Source: JAUXFS01 sp963772635
GTDB taxonomy: Bacteria; Pseudomonadota; Alphaproteobacteria; Rhodospirillales; Defluviicoccaceae
Reading direction: 5' to 3'
NCBI GenBank assembly: GCA_963772635.1
Contig: CAVYYK010000028.1
Span: 402,826 to 466,825, forward strand
Length of the DNA stretch: 64,000 nucleotides
In this document: piece after piece, positions 49,101 through 57,398 of the stretch
Numbering within the stretch: position 1 is the first letter of the stretch
How the letters are laid out: each line of letters starts with the position of its first letter
Position numbers and translations under genes: made by a program
The notes under the pieces: generated by a model
What the model saw: only the letters and a program-made list of their open reading frames with translations
Databases searched by the model: none
What the model was told of the DNA's origin: nothing

Positions 49101-49200
49101 CCGGTTCCGGGCCTCCTGCCCCAGCAAGAGAATCGTCATACTGAAAACGATAGTGAGTAGTCGCACCACCATTAGTAAGGCTAGTTGAAACCAGGGCCAT
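46156..49200 (-). CDS. Unknown large protein, 1014 aa, with metallopeptidase-like N-terminal region
   Basis: Ribosome site AAAGGAG 8 nt before the ATG. Residues 1-230 look like a degenerate zincin: helix with LLVSEVTEMFMLAQNKGW in the place of HExxH and a later EGSAGEGLSRFLASQFL, so catalysis is unlikely unless the metal site differs. From about 330 to 780 the sequence is beta-rich (e.g. FHNNYNFAIARVRLRGTAG; HHCLVAEISYDDAPIINANG), and the C-terminal 200 residues carry a domain ending in QHRIRKLVLSC. No signal peptide. The intact 3-kb frame, amid many broken genes, argues that it is maintained. Confidence 0.75.
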   Translation of the reverse strand: MALVSTSLTNGGATTHYRFQYDDSLAGAGGPEPARTNAVIAACENDFNLMAGWFGNIALTVSTPITVNVMPGPYASAGWGPPITLTPGNGSDAILCRYLLVSEVTEMFMLAQNKGWFAPDGSNEGSAGEGLSRFLASQFLVSIGQPPAMSGFGLANSWMNSPRQDFVNNVDTGDHGIDAKTGCSILFIYYLFTQLGFTIKQIVAAAASELAGVYANLTGDPSDPFPFFKQLLDTAYPGTATVGGANPDNPFPLGILSFWVDKSTFGRDEVTDVIGSASNGTFPDAFWLVLEGFNRNNFSGLGISGPTFSGPFASLPGITLSPNSSGVSFETINTKIPQRIRFPFDIRFINATLGSFPAPGNAPAEETLNAVITVGSNPLPGASAIAEFELISGADPYYTNIDPTQNNVFWLSQDLRVFTATPSLNNTPVPGAPAFSSDSFAGAYSYIQTLLAFLNNPANHFTDGTSDPFASGVIPNQAGSLTADSSVSRFTITGFVPLQFHNNYNFAIARVRLRGTAGPTGQAQNVKVFFRMWSTQTADTGFDPGSTYLSHRDGGKPHWPLPAPDSHTIPLFATGNNPNFTDPNNPEYGAGGVNNRSIAIATGDNAWAYFGCFLNVYDPANMVNGAQVQALLAGTHHCLVAEISYDDAPIINANGVVASPERSDKLAQRNLQLTFSDNPGPADTHRVPQTFDLRPAPAIVATAGALLNYPDELMIDWGQTPVGTIAHIYWPQVSATKVLDLANRLYGAHLLSASDGNTIDCQVMRGVSYVPIPPGSAENIAGLLTIDLPQTVSVGQEFNIIVRRISTRRFRQEPVLSTRGPAVQTALETKEGERKTESGKMEEYKEPRFIPPMRNWRYVTGTFQVKIPVTTAQVMLRPDEDALAVMKWRLQSMSPSNRWHLVLTRYIEYVSARIIGLGGNPNAIPPSPNGALITGGGTDVVVFTGKVIEIIYDCSGRLEAFVLNDCGNLHTFQTREPEIGEIALRACREQLFLSVHVEGGYQHQHRIRKLVLSC

Positions 49201-49251
49201 TGCGCTTCTCCTTTCAATTTTGTTTTTTGATGTCGAACCGAGTCCCCAACT

Positions 49252-49347
49252 GAGCCTCAGACCGGAAGCCTGTCGATTCGAGCCGCGCGTTCGACCTCAG
49301 CAGGCGGCTGGTGAGCGGCCCCAGATACGAACTCTCTTCAGCCGACT
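49252..49347 (-). repeat. Shared leader repeat R3, copy 1
   Basis: About 96 bp located 52 bp upstream of the 1014-residue gene and about 70% identical to 61722-61819, which sits upstream of another unknown gene in the same orientation. Shared blocks on the plus strand: TTCGAGC, GCGTTCG, CAGGCGGCT, AGCGGC and CTCT(T/G)TTCAGCCGAC. Confidence 0.6.
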
Positions 49348-49440
49348 GCACGTCCCTACTCCACACCAAACCAACAAGCACGCATCTCTCCCTTGACCTC
49401 CATTTCACACCGCCCGCTGACCGGGGTCGGCTGACCGTCA

Positions 49441-50189
49441 CGGTTCACTGGGTCTCACGCCCTGCAGGGGTAGGACCGTAACGTGGGATCGATTGTTATA
49501 CCCAAAACCTATTGAATTTCACTGACCTCCGAAGCGCTTGAGCCATTCCTTCGAACTCAGGGAATTCCGTTCCAGGCCTCGCCTTGCGAGACAATTCAAT
49601 GGCTACCCCGACTTGTGGTAGGAGCGGGTGAACACAGTGCATGCCGAATGTTTCATGGATCGAGTCTTCGCCTCCAGGATTTACCTTTAGACAGTACAAA
49701 TGAAACGCCTGGTTGGGTGACAGTCTCGCCGACGCGGAGAAATGGATAGTTTGGTGCGGTGACGCAGTATCTAATTGCGATGCTTTGAAAAGGCCATGAA
49801 AGGCGCATAGGAATGCTCCTCTTAGAACTAGCGTTTAAGCTACACATTGGTCCGCTTGCGGGGCGCCCGCCTTGATGGAAGGGTACAAAACAATCATTCC
49901 TCCTCATTAAATAATTCCACATTCATTACGCATGCACACAACCTCTATCGTGAGTCAAAAGATCAAGATTCATACCAGATGCTTCATAATGCGTTCAGGC
50001 ACAAAAACTGAGGAACAGCAAGAACTTGCCAGAAGTTGGTCTAAAAATGTCTTTTCTTGCAACTTGATATGTGCGAGATCACACAATTTTTCCTGTGCGT
50101 ATTTGTTTATAGGGAATTGATTCGCTCCCCCTGATATTGAGGCAATCTTTGTGAAAAATTTACGCTAAACGAGGGCCCACAATTGAGGA
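49441..50189. other. Gene-poor stretch with unassigned ORF fragments
   Basis: About 750 bp. Minus-strand frames at 49496-49699 and 49653-49922 overlap in different frames and contain segments of ordinary composition (e.g. NPGGEDSIHETFG, PNYPFLRVGETVTQPG), suggesting a decayed gene, but I cannot name it. No ribosome sites. Confidence 0.4.
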
Positions 50190-50387
50190 AGGATTAATGT
50201 ACTCAAGAAATCAAGATTTACCGAACGCCGGGTTGGGTTAGCCCTCCGGCAATCCGGTGAAGGCATGGCGGTGGAAGACATTTGCCTCAAACGAAAGATC
50301 AGTGGACGAGACTCATCAGTGTGTATCGATAAGGTTCGATCCCAATTGCGTGGCGAACCGGAGTTTGGCACCTCGTGCTCCACATAA
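50190..50387 (+). pseudogene. IS3-family OrfA transposase fragment
   Basis: About 66 codons starting with INVLKKSRFTERRVGLALRQ then SGEGMAVEDICLKRKISG, the diagnostic N-terminal HTH of IS3-type OrfA. The start is missing and the frame ends early at 50387. The second ORF of the element is not present. Confidence 0.8.
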
Positions 50388-50540
50388 AGGGTACGCTCCT
50401 TGAGACACACCGAGTTATCGTTGCGCTCCTCGGAACACAGTAAGCAACAAGCTCAGTTGCCAGGGCGAACCCCGGCTTCACCAGGTGGATATGTAGAGGA
50501 GAGCCAACGAGGAAAGGGCTCTAGATAATTGAATGAAAGC

Positions 50541-50812
50541 TCATGCGGAAGTTTGATCGTCTGCCTGTTGAAGGGGAGCTTCCGGTAGATGGATCGTCAC
50601 CGTTAAGCCACCGCCCGGGATGTTGGCCAAACTGATGTCCCCGCCATGATTGCGAACAATGGATCGGGCGATGGCCATGCCGAGACGGATGCCTCCGGTT
50701 TGTTTATTGCGGGATTCCTCCAGCCGCACAAACGGCTAAAAAACCCGTTCAAAATCCTGCTCCGGAATTCCCCGACCGCTATCTTGAATCACAATCTGAA
50801 ATTCCGTGTTTT
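50541..50812 (-). pseudogene. Sensor histidine kinase C-terminal fragment
   Basis: The HATPase end of a histidine kinase: IVIQDSGRGIPEQDFERVF (G1 box), a TAG stop, then PFVRLEESRNKQTGGIRLGM and AIARSIVRNHGGDISLANIP (G2 box). The internal stop and missing N-terminus show it is dead. It abuts an RND pump fragment on the other strand. Confidence 0.85.
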
Positions 50813-51170
50813 CAATGACTCCTTAATCATGATTGACTATGCCAATACCAGGCGGCGGGAAGGACATCATGCGGTTGAGGCCATTTACCAAGCCGGCATC
50901 CGCCGGTTCCGGCCCATTCTGTTGACCACCCTCACGACCTTCGGGGGATTGGGTCCCATGATTTTCGAAACGTCCCGTCAGGCCCGATTCATGATACCCA
51001 TGGCCATTTCATTGGGATTTGGAATTCTCTTTGCCACCGCCATCATGCTCGTGCTCATTCCCTGTCTCTATTTGGTCGCGGAGGATGTATTGGGCATGTT
51101 CACCGTTACTGTCAAATCGCCTTCCCCGGAAAAGGTTTCGAATGAACCGGAAGCCATCGCTTCCGAATAA
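50812..51170 (+). pseudogene. RND efflux pump C-terminal fragment
   Basis: About 118 codons of an AcrB/HAE-type transporter: NDSLIMIDYANTRRREG, IRRFRPILLTTLTTFGGLGP, FMIPMAISLGFGILFATAIM and LVLIPCLYLVAEDV, the final helices of the pump. The 5' 90% is missing and there is no start signal. A recombination junction with the kinase fragment lies near 50812. Confidence 0.88.
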
Positions 51171-51406
51171 GAGAGGGGCTATTTACATAACTAAAGGGCA
51201 CTCTCGGTACCAGCACATTTACAAATGGCAAAAACGAGGGAAAGCTTTCGTGGCTCAAGAACCATGCCTAATTTTCAGTAATCATTGCTCATGTTCTACG
51301 GTGTTCACGTAGCCTCCACATCCAACAACCACTCCCGACGCCATAATGTTTTAGCCGTTTAGAGGAGACCCTCCGGAATTGGAGAGCTCAAAAAGAAAGT
51401 CGTGTG

Positions 51407-51991
51407 TTACTTTAGTGGTTTTTTAGAACCTAGGCCGATCGTGTCCGGATTGAGACTGGACACCACCCGACCCTCCATGACCCACGTTACGAGTTGCTTG
51501 ATGGATGATTCCTGATTTAAAAGATCGGTGCGAAGAATCGGGCTCCCCGAGCGCTTGGCCAGATCCAGATAAACGGCAAGATAGTGCTCATGCCACTCCA
51601 GAGTTTCAGAATGTTCGTCACCGCGGATCGCTAAACGAGCTTGTGTGACACTTAATTCCGCCCAGCAAAGTACTGTTGGGATCCAGGTATTCCATTGTGA
51701 ACAAAATTCTGCAGATTCCGGAACAAATGAGGCTACGGTCATCCAGCCACGATCAAGAACAATTGGAATGTTGCCAGGCACTGAGGAAACTGCATTCTCA
51801 ATTGCAGTGCTCCCGATCTTCACAAGCTCGACAACATCCCTGTTCGCACCGACTCTCAGCAGTTCGGTACCAATAGACCCGGAAAAAGGGCGTACAGCCA
51901 TACCACCGAGACGAGTGGCAAGCGCAGCCGCAAGGGTACTCTTTCCAGCACCATCATGGCCATCAAGCGCAATAATAAGCCGCTCTCTCAT
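51407..51991 (-). CDS. Thymidylate-kinase-like P-loop nucleotide kinase
   Basis: 194 residues. Walker A is ALDGHDGAGKSTLAAALA at residues 8-25, and VLDRGWMTVASF near 79 matches the DR(Y/W) motif of dTMP kinases. The LID region is reduced, and the middle part (TVLCWAELSVTQARLAIRGD) replaces the usual LDV..E.a..R block in a recognisable way. Fourth gene of a coupled operon: its ATG overlaps the stop of the AbrB-like gene by four bases. A nucleoside monophosphate or a nucleotide-like product of the upstream enzymes is a reasonable substrate (inference). Confidence 0.78.
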   Translation of the reverse strand: MRERLIIALDGHDGAGKSTLAAALATRLGGMAVRPFSGSIGTELLRVGANRDVVELVKIGSTAIENAVSSVPGNIPIVLDRGWMTVASFVPESAEFCSQWNTWIPTVLCWAELSVTQARLAIRGDEHSETLEWHEHYLAVYLDLAKRSGSPILRTDLLNQESSIKQLVTWVMEGRVVSSLNPDTIGLGSKKPLK

Positions 51992-52308
51992 TTGAATGGA
52001 TTTAATTTCAGGACACCGGACCCGTCATTACATTCCATCCAGTAGTGACGGCCCACACCTGCCGTAAGAGTCGATTGTGCCTCACCCCGTAGTTCTAGCT
52101 GCCCTTTTGGGGATACCCGGAATCCACCGGTTTTGTTGGTTGGAGCCAAAATTACCGCATTGTTTTCCACAGCAACAGTCACTCGACACCCCTGTCCTTT
52201 TTCCATTTTTAAAGCCTTGCGCGCTGAGACAGGAAGAGTGATGATTCCGCCCGGTGACATTTTGAGTCGACGATTTTTCACAATCATTGGCTTAGATTTT
52301 TGAGCCAT
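51988..52308 (-). CDS. SpoVT/AbrB-like protein
   Basis: 106 residues. The core RLKMSPGGIITLPVSARKAL followed by KMEKGQGCRVTVAVENNAVI matches the swapped-hairpin AbrB fold (antitoxin or transition-state regulator type). A second strand-rich half (SPKGQLELRGEAQSTL) follows, unusual for simple MazE-like antitoxins. Starts 17 bp after the SAICAR-synthetase-like gene. It may regulate the operon, or serve as a structural or antitoxin component. Confidence 0.75.
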   Translation of the reverse strand: MAQKSKPMIVKNRRLKMSPGGIITLPVSARKALKMEKGQGCRVTVAVENNAVILAPTNKTGGFRVSPKGQLELRGEAQSTLTAGVGRHYWMECNDGSGVLKLNPFK

Positions 52309-52325
52309 GGCTTTGTCTCCTTTGG

Positions 52326-53342
52326 TTAAAAGCTGATTTGAGGTTTCTTTGAAGGTATGGCAGCCTTACCGAATACTAATTCGTAAAGCCGCCAATACCC
52401 GGCTAAAATATCTTCAGGAGTCCCTCCGGATCTCCACAGATCCTTATCGAACGCCTCTGCATTCGCGGATGCACTACTTCGCACACGCATGCAATCCGGG
52501 CTAATCTCTCCATACAGTACGGTCCCGGTGCGATCGATAAAAAAACAAATATCGACGAGCTGCAAGCCAGCCCGGGCAAATCTTTTCTCAATCCATAAAA
52601 ACGCACTTCGTGCAAGTCTCTTGGCAGCGGCAAGATCGTCAAACCACAGTGCCGCATAATCATCCGGTAACGGCTCATCAGCAAGACGATTCCCATCTTC
52701 ATCATGGAGTGGATGTCGCCAATCAAAGCACACCACCGGTTCTTGAAAACGGGTCCAGCGCTGTAGAGGTAAGCCACTCTTCCGGGTGGGATGACGATCG
52801 GCATATAAATACCGATGCAATGGTGATCCAATATGAAATCGTTTGACACGCACCTCAAGATTACATACGTCTACCACTTGTTCCGCAAGAAGATATCCAC
52901 TCGTTGTTTTAACGAGTCCCAGAAATGCCGAACCAAGGTGATATGGCCCGGGTTCTTCAGCCATCTTGCGGAAAATTTCCGCGGAGAATTGCGTACGAAC
53001 TTCATCAGTGCGGGGAGCTACGCCATAACGGTTATATGTATAGGAGTAGACCGTGGGTAGGAGCTTTGCGAGTGCTATCCGTGGAGTGAGCAGTCGGATC
53101 TCCTTACTATCTCCACGCACCAACAATGGTAACTTCTCGAACTCAACATCAATTTGTGCCAATACCTGCTCGATTAGACTGGCATCTGAATCTCCTGGCT
53201 CAACAAGAATTGTCTCACCGAATGGGCCGGAAAGAACAATTCGGCCATCAATCTTTGAGGACATTTGAGTTTTGACATGTAGATCAAGGTCCTGGCATAG
53301 ATCAAGTAAATATTCAACCTCTTCTGAGCCCACTGCTGCCAT
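52326..53342 (-). CDS. SAICAR-synthetase-like (PurC-fold) enzyme
   Basis: 338 residues from the ATG at 53342, whose A is the last base of the upstream stop (TGATG). The C-terminal two thirds follow PurC: VVDVCNLEVRVKRFHIGSPL (like ECVVRNYAAGSL), PVVCFDWRHPLHDEDGNRL, LVDICFFIDRTGTVLYGEIS followed by PDCMRVR, and FDKDLWRSG. PurC joins an imidazole carboxylate to aspartate with ATP in purine synthesis. Here the gene is away from pur genes and in an operon with a nucleotide kinase and a nucleotidyltransferase, so it probably makes a dedicated amide-linked product. The N-terminal 90 residues are not PurC-like in an obvious way. Confidence 0.78.
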   Translation of the reverse strand: MAAVGSEEVEYLLDLCQDLDLHVKTQMSSKIDGRIVLSGPFGETILVEPGDSDASLIEQVLAQIDVEFEKLPLLVRGDSKEIRLLTPRIALAKLLPTVYSYTYNRYGVAPRTDEVRTQFSAEIFRKMAEEPGPYHLGSAFLGLVKTTSGYLLAEQVVDVCNLEVRVKRFHIGSPLHRYLYADRHPTRKSGLPLQRWTRFQEPVVCFDWRHPLHDEDGNRLADEPLPDDYAALWFDDLAAAKRLARSAFLWIEKRFARAGLQLVDICFFIDRTGTVLYGEISPDCMRVRSSASANAEAFDKDLWRSGGTPEDILAGYWRLYELVFGKAAIPSKKPQISF

Positions 53343-54703
53343 CAATCAACAAGCCTCCTTTCCTTGTTATCAATACGATCATAACCTCGAACCACACAGA
53401 GGTTGGTATTTAATGCCAATAATGCCTGGCCGGTTGCCAGTGCTGATGAGGCTAATCCACCTAATTCGTTTCCGGACATTACTTGTTTTTGTGATTCCGG
53501 TGTATTGAATCCGATCGTAGAAAGGAGCCAATCGTGTATTTGCTCTTTTGGCAACCGCTTGCCAGCCGCGCCGAACGTCCCCTTCGCAACATTAGCTGGA
53601 ATTTTGACGAAATATTCATACAGGTTTCGTCGATCAGGACCAATTACCTCTGCGGTAGTAATTTCACGACTCAGCATGCCAAATTGCTGCCGTTGACGAA
53701 CAACGCCGAAACTAAAATTGCGGGCCAACAATTCTGGAACCGGCTTTCTAACTACCTCAACTTCACCCCAGATACATACTCCATAATCTAAAAGGTTGTC
53801 ACCCGAAAGACGCTGCATCACCAAGAACTCAGACGGAGAATAGATCCCGAGGTTCAATTCTTTACCTTGCCAGGTCGGGGATGTTCCTGCGAGCTGTAAG
53901 AGTGCCGATTCCGGGTTGTCTACAATAACCACGGCATCAATATCCGCAAATTGATTGCTCGAGACACTTGATCCATACACCACAACTGCCTTAAGCCTGT
54001 GGCCAAGTCTTTCCAGCAATCCTTCTATGAATTCAAATCTCCCATCTGTATATGATGGCGAACAAGACTTTCGCATGACTTCCACTATTCCCGTCTGGGG
54101 TGCGATAAGCCTCCAAGCCTCCATGAAAACCGCACGTAGAGCTAAAAGTCGTGTCACGTCGTTAGAACTATCCACCGCCAGGGTGGAAACCCGATCGTGC
54201 AATCCCAGTGGTGTCAAGTCCATCGCCGCCCCGGAGGTAGATAAGGTTCCAGCATCCCAAAGTCGATCAAGCTTGCTTCCTATTGTTCCTGAAGAAAAGC
54301 GATGCTGGACGATGGCGGCCGAGAGTGTTACCCCTGACAAGAATAATACTGACTGCAGCCAAAGCCGTGATAGAGCATGGAACCCGGTAGGTAAACTGCC
54401 ATCAATCCATTCCAACGGTTCAACTAATGTTGGACAATCCGTACTGACCGAGATAAAAAAGCGTGGGTGGAATAATGATGACCATTTTACTAGCTCCGGA
54501 GTGATTACCCTGGGATTGGGCATTTTCGAAGCCACGGCCCAACGCAGCAAAACAATCAACTCCTCGGCATTGACCTCGCGGTTCACCAGCATATAAGACA
54601 GTGTGTACGGTTCCCTACGCCATGTTGGTGGCCGAACCACCGATCGAACGTTTACCTCAATATCGACAGGCGGTTTGGCAGGATTAAATATCAAATTAAC
54701 CAT
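53342..54703 (-). CDS. Nucleotidyltransferase-domain protein
   Basis: 453 residues. A Pol-beta-type NTase motif, VVYGSSVSSNQFADIDAVVI, lies at about residues 241-260 (GS at 244-245, Asp254 and Asp256), followed by a strand-turn block LNLGIYSPSEFLVM in which the third acidic ligand is not obvious. The N-terminal 235 residues and C-terminal 150 are unknown and mostly helical. First gene of a four-gene operon, 97 bp behind promoter P4. Without the third carboxylate it might still bind a nucleotide or transfer AMP in an altered site. Confidence 0.78.
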   Translation of the reverse strand: MVNLIFNPAKPPVDIEVNVRSVVRPPTWRREPYTLSYMLVNREVNAEELIVLLRWAVASKMPNPRVITPELVKWSSLFHPRFFISVSTDCPTLVEPLEWIDGSLPTGFHALSRLWLQSVLFLSGVTLSAAIVQHRFSSGTIGSKLDRLWDAGTLSTSGAAMDLTPLGLHDRVSTLAVDSSNDVTRLLALRAVFMEAWRLIAPQTGIVEVMRKSCSPSYTDGRFEFIEGLLERLGHRLKAVVVYGSSVSSNQFADIDAVVIVDNPESALLQLAGTSPTWQGKELNLGIYSPSEFLVMQRLSGDNLLDYGVCIWGEVEVVRKPVPELLARNFSFGVVRQRQQFGMLSREITTAEVIGPDRRNLYEYFVKIPANVAKGTFGAAGKRLPKEQIHDWLLSTIGFNTPESQKQVMSGNELGGLASSALATGQALLALNTNLCVVRGYDRIDNKERRLVD

Positions 54704-54799
54704 ACGGTTTTCACCTGTTATCAGGCTTTCTTGTGCGGATCGGCAAAACCACCCTGTTCACTCTAACGCTCCTACACCAGACCGATATAGACTAGGCCG

Positions 54800-54828
54800 A
54801 TTTTTAGTCAATTGACGGAATTAGTCAA
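54800..54828 (-). promoter_or_regulatory. Shared promoter P4 with inverted-repeat operator
   Basis: Minus-strand -35 TTGACT (54823-54828), 17-bp spacer, -10 AAAAAT (54800-54805). Operator-like TTGAC-N7-GTCAA at 54812-54828. About 100 bp of the leader aligns with P1 and P5 and includes TTTTGCCGATCCGC in the transcript. It drives the NTase/PurC-like/AbrB/kinase operon. Confidence 0.65.
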
Positions 54829-54839
54829 GCTTTTGGCCT

Positions 54840-55329
54840 AAAAAATGGAACAATGGAACAGCGGTTATGAAAAAATTTTTTTATTGTTTTTTGAGGTCTG
54901 TCCTTGCGAGCTTACGCCCTCTTTCGCCTTCACTCATCTTTGCCATCGCGGAAGAATTCGCTGTCCTCCTTCTGACTCCAGGCCCTAACTGAAAAGTACT
55001 TGAATGGCTTTTCAATGCCGGGCTTCGGCCCTGCAGCCCATGGGCCGATTTGAAGGAAAGTGTAGGGAGAAATCTGTGGGGTCTTGCCTGGATATCACAA
55101 AATCTCCTTTGGGCTTCACTTACCTACCCTCAGGCGGGACAATCCGCTGTCGCATGGTAAGCTAACCCCAAGCATGCCCCCCAAACACATTTCTCCTCCC
55201 TGATGTTTTTTGCCTGTCTGATCATTTCCGAGTAGACTGTGGCACAGTCCAATATCAGAATGTTCCTGTTGAATATTTCTAAAAAATCGCCCGTAATCAC
55301 TCAACAGGGATTCGACATCAATGGTCGAC
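54840..55329. other. Intergenic stretch upstream of P4
   Basis: Begins with an A/T-run block (about 54870-54895) like the ones upstream of P3 and P5, then 430 bp without a supported gene, up to R1 copy E. Confidence 0.45.
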
Positions 55330-55507
55330 GGGAATGATCAAAACAGTCGTCCAGTCCTGTCCTGAGTCATGCCGAAGGAAAGCCCGCAGCCATTTTGGCG
55401 CGCGGAGCGTACTTTACTAGGTGAGCACGGCAAAATGACGACCTGCCTGCGCGGAGCCGCTACGGCGAAGGCAGGGAACGCTGCTGGCGGCTTTTTACAG
55501 CATTCCC
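55330..55507 (+). repeat. Dispersed inverted-repeat element R1, copy E
   Basis: 178 bp. The outer ends are GGGAATGATCAAAA and its inverted partner ending AGCATTCCC. Core hairpin GCCATTTTGGCGCGCGG / GGCAAAATGAC, second hairpin CCTGCCTGCGCGG / CGGCGAAGGCAGG, and the terminal CTGCTGGCGGC stem with a short T-run. It lies 57 bp before the DEAD-box helicase start and would terminate incoming transcription. Confidence 0.82.
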
Positions 55508-55564
55508 AGAATGATCCATCCCTGTTGTGCCGGATTTAATGAAAAGAAGAGGAATTGAAACACC

Positions 55565-56827
55565 ATGAAGTTTGCAAAATATCCCATTTCAGATGCTTTA
55601 AAAAACAACCTGTCCCGACTCGGGTTTGTGAAAACCACGGACATCCAATTTAAAGCCATGCCCTCGATTATGGCGGGGGAAGATGTTCTGGCCATCGCCC
55701 AAACAGGAACGGGGAAAACGGCAGCATTTGCCATCCCGATCATCAATCAGATTGACCAATGGAAAAGGAGTCAGCGCTCCGAGGGGATCCAATGTATTGT
55801 CATGGTGCCCACGCACGAACTGGCGATGCAGATTGGAGAAGTCTTTGCCCAGCTTTCTAAACAGACCAAGGTCAAGGCGTTTGCCATGTATGGGGGCGTG
55901 GAGCAGGACCCGCAGATACAAACACTTCAGAATGGCATTGATGTGCTCATTGCGACACCCGGTCGACTGTTTGACCTGATCAGTCAGGGGTATGTTCTGC
56001 TGAACCGGGTCCAAACCCTTGTGTTGGATGAAGCTGATCACATGCTCGATCTCGGATTTATTGGTGATATTCATGCGATCAAAAAAAAGTTGCCACACCA
56101 ACATCAAACACTCTTTTTCTCAGCAACCATTAATGCCGAGATCAAAAAGCTGGCGTATTCTCAGGTCAGGCATTCGGCTATCCGGATTCAAATCTCCCCC
56201 GACAATCGTGTCTCCAAAAATGTCTCTCACTATGTGATGTTCGTTGAAATGGATGATAAACGGTTTTTCCTGGAGCGGTTCCTGAACGATAATCCTGAGA
56301 GCCGGGTGATCGTGTTTGTCCGGACGCGGGTGCGCGCTGAACGGGTTGCCAAGGCGATGGGTCGTGTCGGAATAGAAACGCTGACCATTCATGGGGAAAA
56401 GGATCAGCGTGACCGGGCAGCGGTCATGAACGCTTTTAAAACAGGTGCCTGTCGGGTTTTAATTGCCACAGATGTCAGCGCACGCGGCATCGACATTCCG
56501 GATGTCCATTATGTGGTGAACTATGACCTGCCGGATAAGGCAGAAAACTACGTGCATCGTGTGGGAAGAACCGGGCGGGGCGTCAAAAAGGGGATTGCGA
56601 TTTCGTTCTGCAGCAGAGAAGAAAAGGCCCAACTTGAGGAGATTCAGGTGTTTTTAGATCAAGAGATCGAGGTCGTCAAAATCACCAAAAAGGATTATGC
56701 CTTTACGGTGACACATCCCAGCGGGGAACTCAGCTTGGAAGAGTTGTTAAAAGAAATTGAGGAGGAGGAAGAAGAAAATAAAAAAAAGAAAAAAAGAAAG
56801 CCTCAAAAGAAGAAAAAAAAGACCTAA
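55565..56827 (+). CDS. DEAD-box ATP-dependent RNA helicase (RhlE/CsdA-like)
   Basis: 420 residues. Motifs in order: Q motif (TDIQFKAMPSI), I AIAQTGTGKTAA, Ia PTHELAMQ, II VLDEADHML, III FFSATIN, IV VIVFVRTR, V ATDVSARGIDIP and VI HRVGRTGRG. The C-terminus is a short Glu-rich then Lys-rich tail (KKKKKRKPQKKKKKT) that likely binds RNA. These enzymes unwind structured RNA in cold response and ribosome assembly. The only plus-strand intact gene in the last 20 kb. Confidence 0.95.
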   Translation: MKFAKYPISDALKNNLSRLGFVKTTDIQFKAMPSIMAGEDVLAIAQTGTGKTAAFAIPIINQIDQWKRSQRSEGIQCIVMVPTHELAMQIGEVFAQLSKQTKVKAFAMYGGVEQDPQIQTLQNGIDVLIATPGRLFDLISQGYVLLNRVQTLVLDEADHMLDLGFIGDIHAIKKKLPHQHQTLFFSATINAEIKKLAYSQVRHSAIRIQISPDNRVSKNVSHYVMFVEMDDKRFFLERFLNDNPESRVIVFVRTRVRAERVAKAMGRVGIETLTIHGEKDQRDRAAVMNAFKTGACRVLIATDVSARGIDIPDVHYVVNYDLPDKAENYVHRVGRTGRGVKKGIAISFCSREEKAQLEEIQVFLDQEIEVVKITKKDYAFTVTHPSGELSLEELLKEIEEEEEENKKKKKRKPQKKKKKT

Positions 56828-57398
56828 GGGCTCGTTAAAGAATAGGAATGCCTCACAATCTCTGTGGACTGAGGATACCTTCCCCCCACAGGTGGCCTAC
56901 CATTCCAGTACCGCCCCTCAACCAACTTCCTCAACGCCACGTTGGTGCTCGCAGCGAATCTTTCGCCGAGTTTCGGCAAAAGAACCCAAAACCATTGACG
57001 CCTGCTGCCTGGCAACCCCGGATAGGACGGACGCGTAAATTAAGAGGGCCGCCCAACTCGCCGAGCCTGTCCAGAATTTTGCCGAATGGCTCAAACATAA
57101 CCCGCCACCATTTAACAACGTCAGCACATGGCCCGACCAGCAGACGTCGATTCAAAAAAATAGAGAAGAAAGAATTCTGTATGGATAGTCTCTGAGGTGA
57201 GGTGTGGTCTGGCAGAAATCCAATTCTCTTTGGAATTCACCCGTATAACCCACCACAAAGAATTCATTCTTAAGACCTGCCCTCTGCCCCCCAGATCCTT
57301 GCAATGGACAGAAAGGGCCAGTCAATACTATTCAGCGTGTTGAGCACTTCACCACAAACTGAAACTGGCGAACAATTCTAAAGATGTCGATCTAGGCG
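56828..57398. other. Intergenic stretch, no supported gene
   Basis: About 570 bp between the convergent helicase and the 108-residue helical-protein gene. Frames present are Pro- and Ser-rich without ribosome sites. Confidence 0.45.

Noticed and set aside
47821..49188. Long plus-strand frames antisense to the 1014-residue gene
   Set aside because: Composition is Arg/Ser-rich with no ribosome sites; the minus-strand frame is intact over 3 kb.
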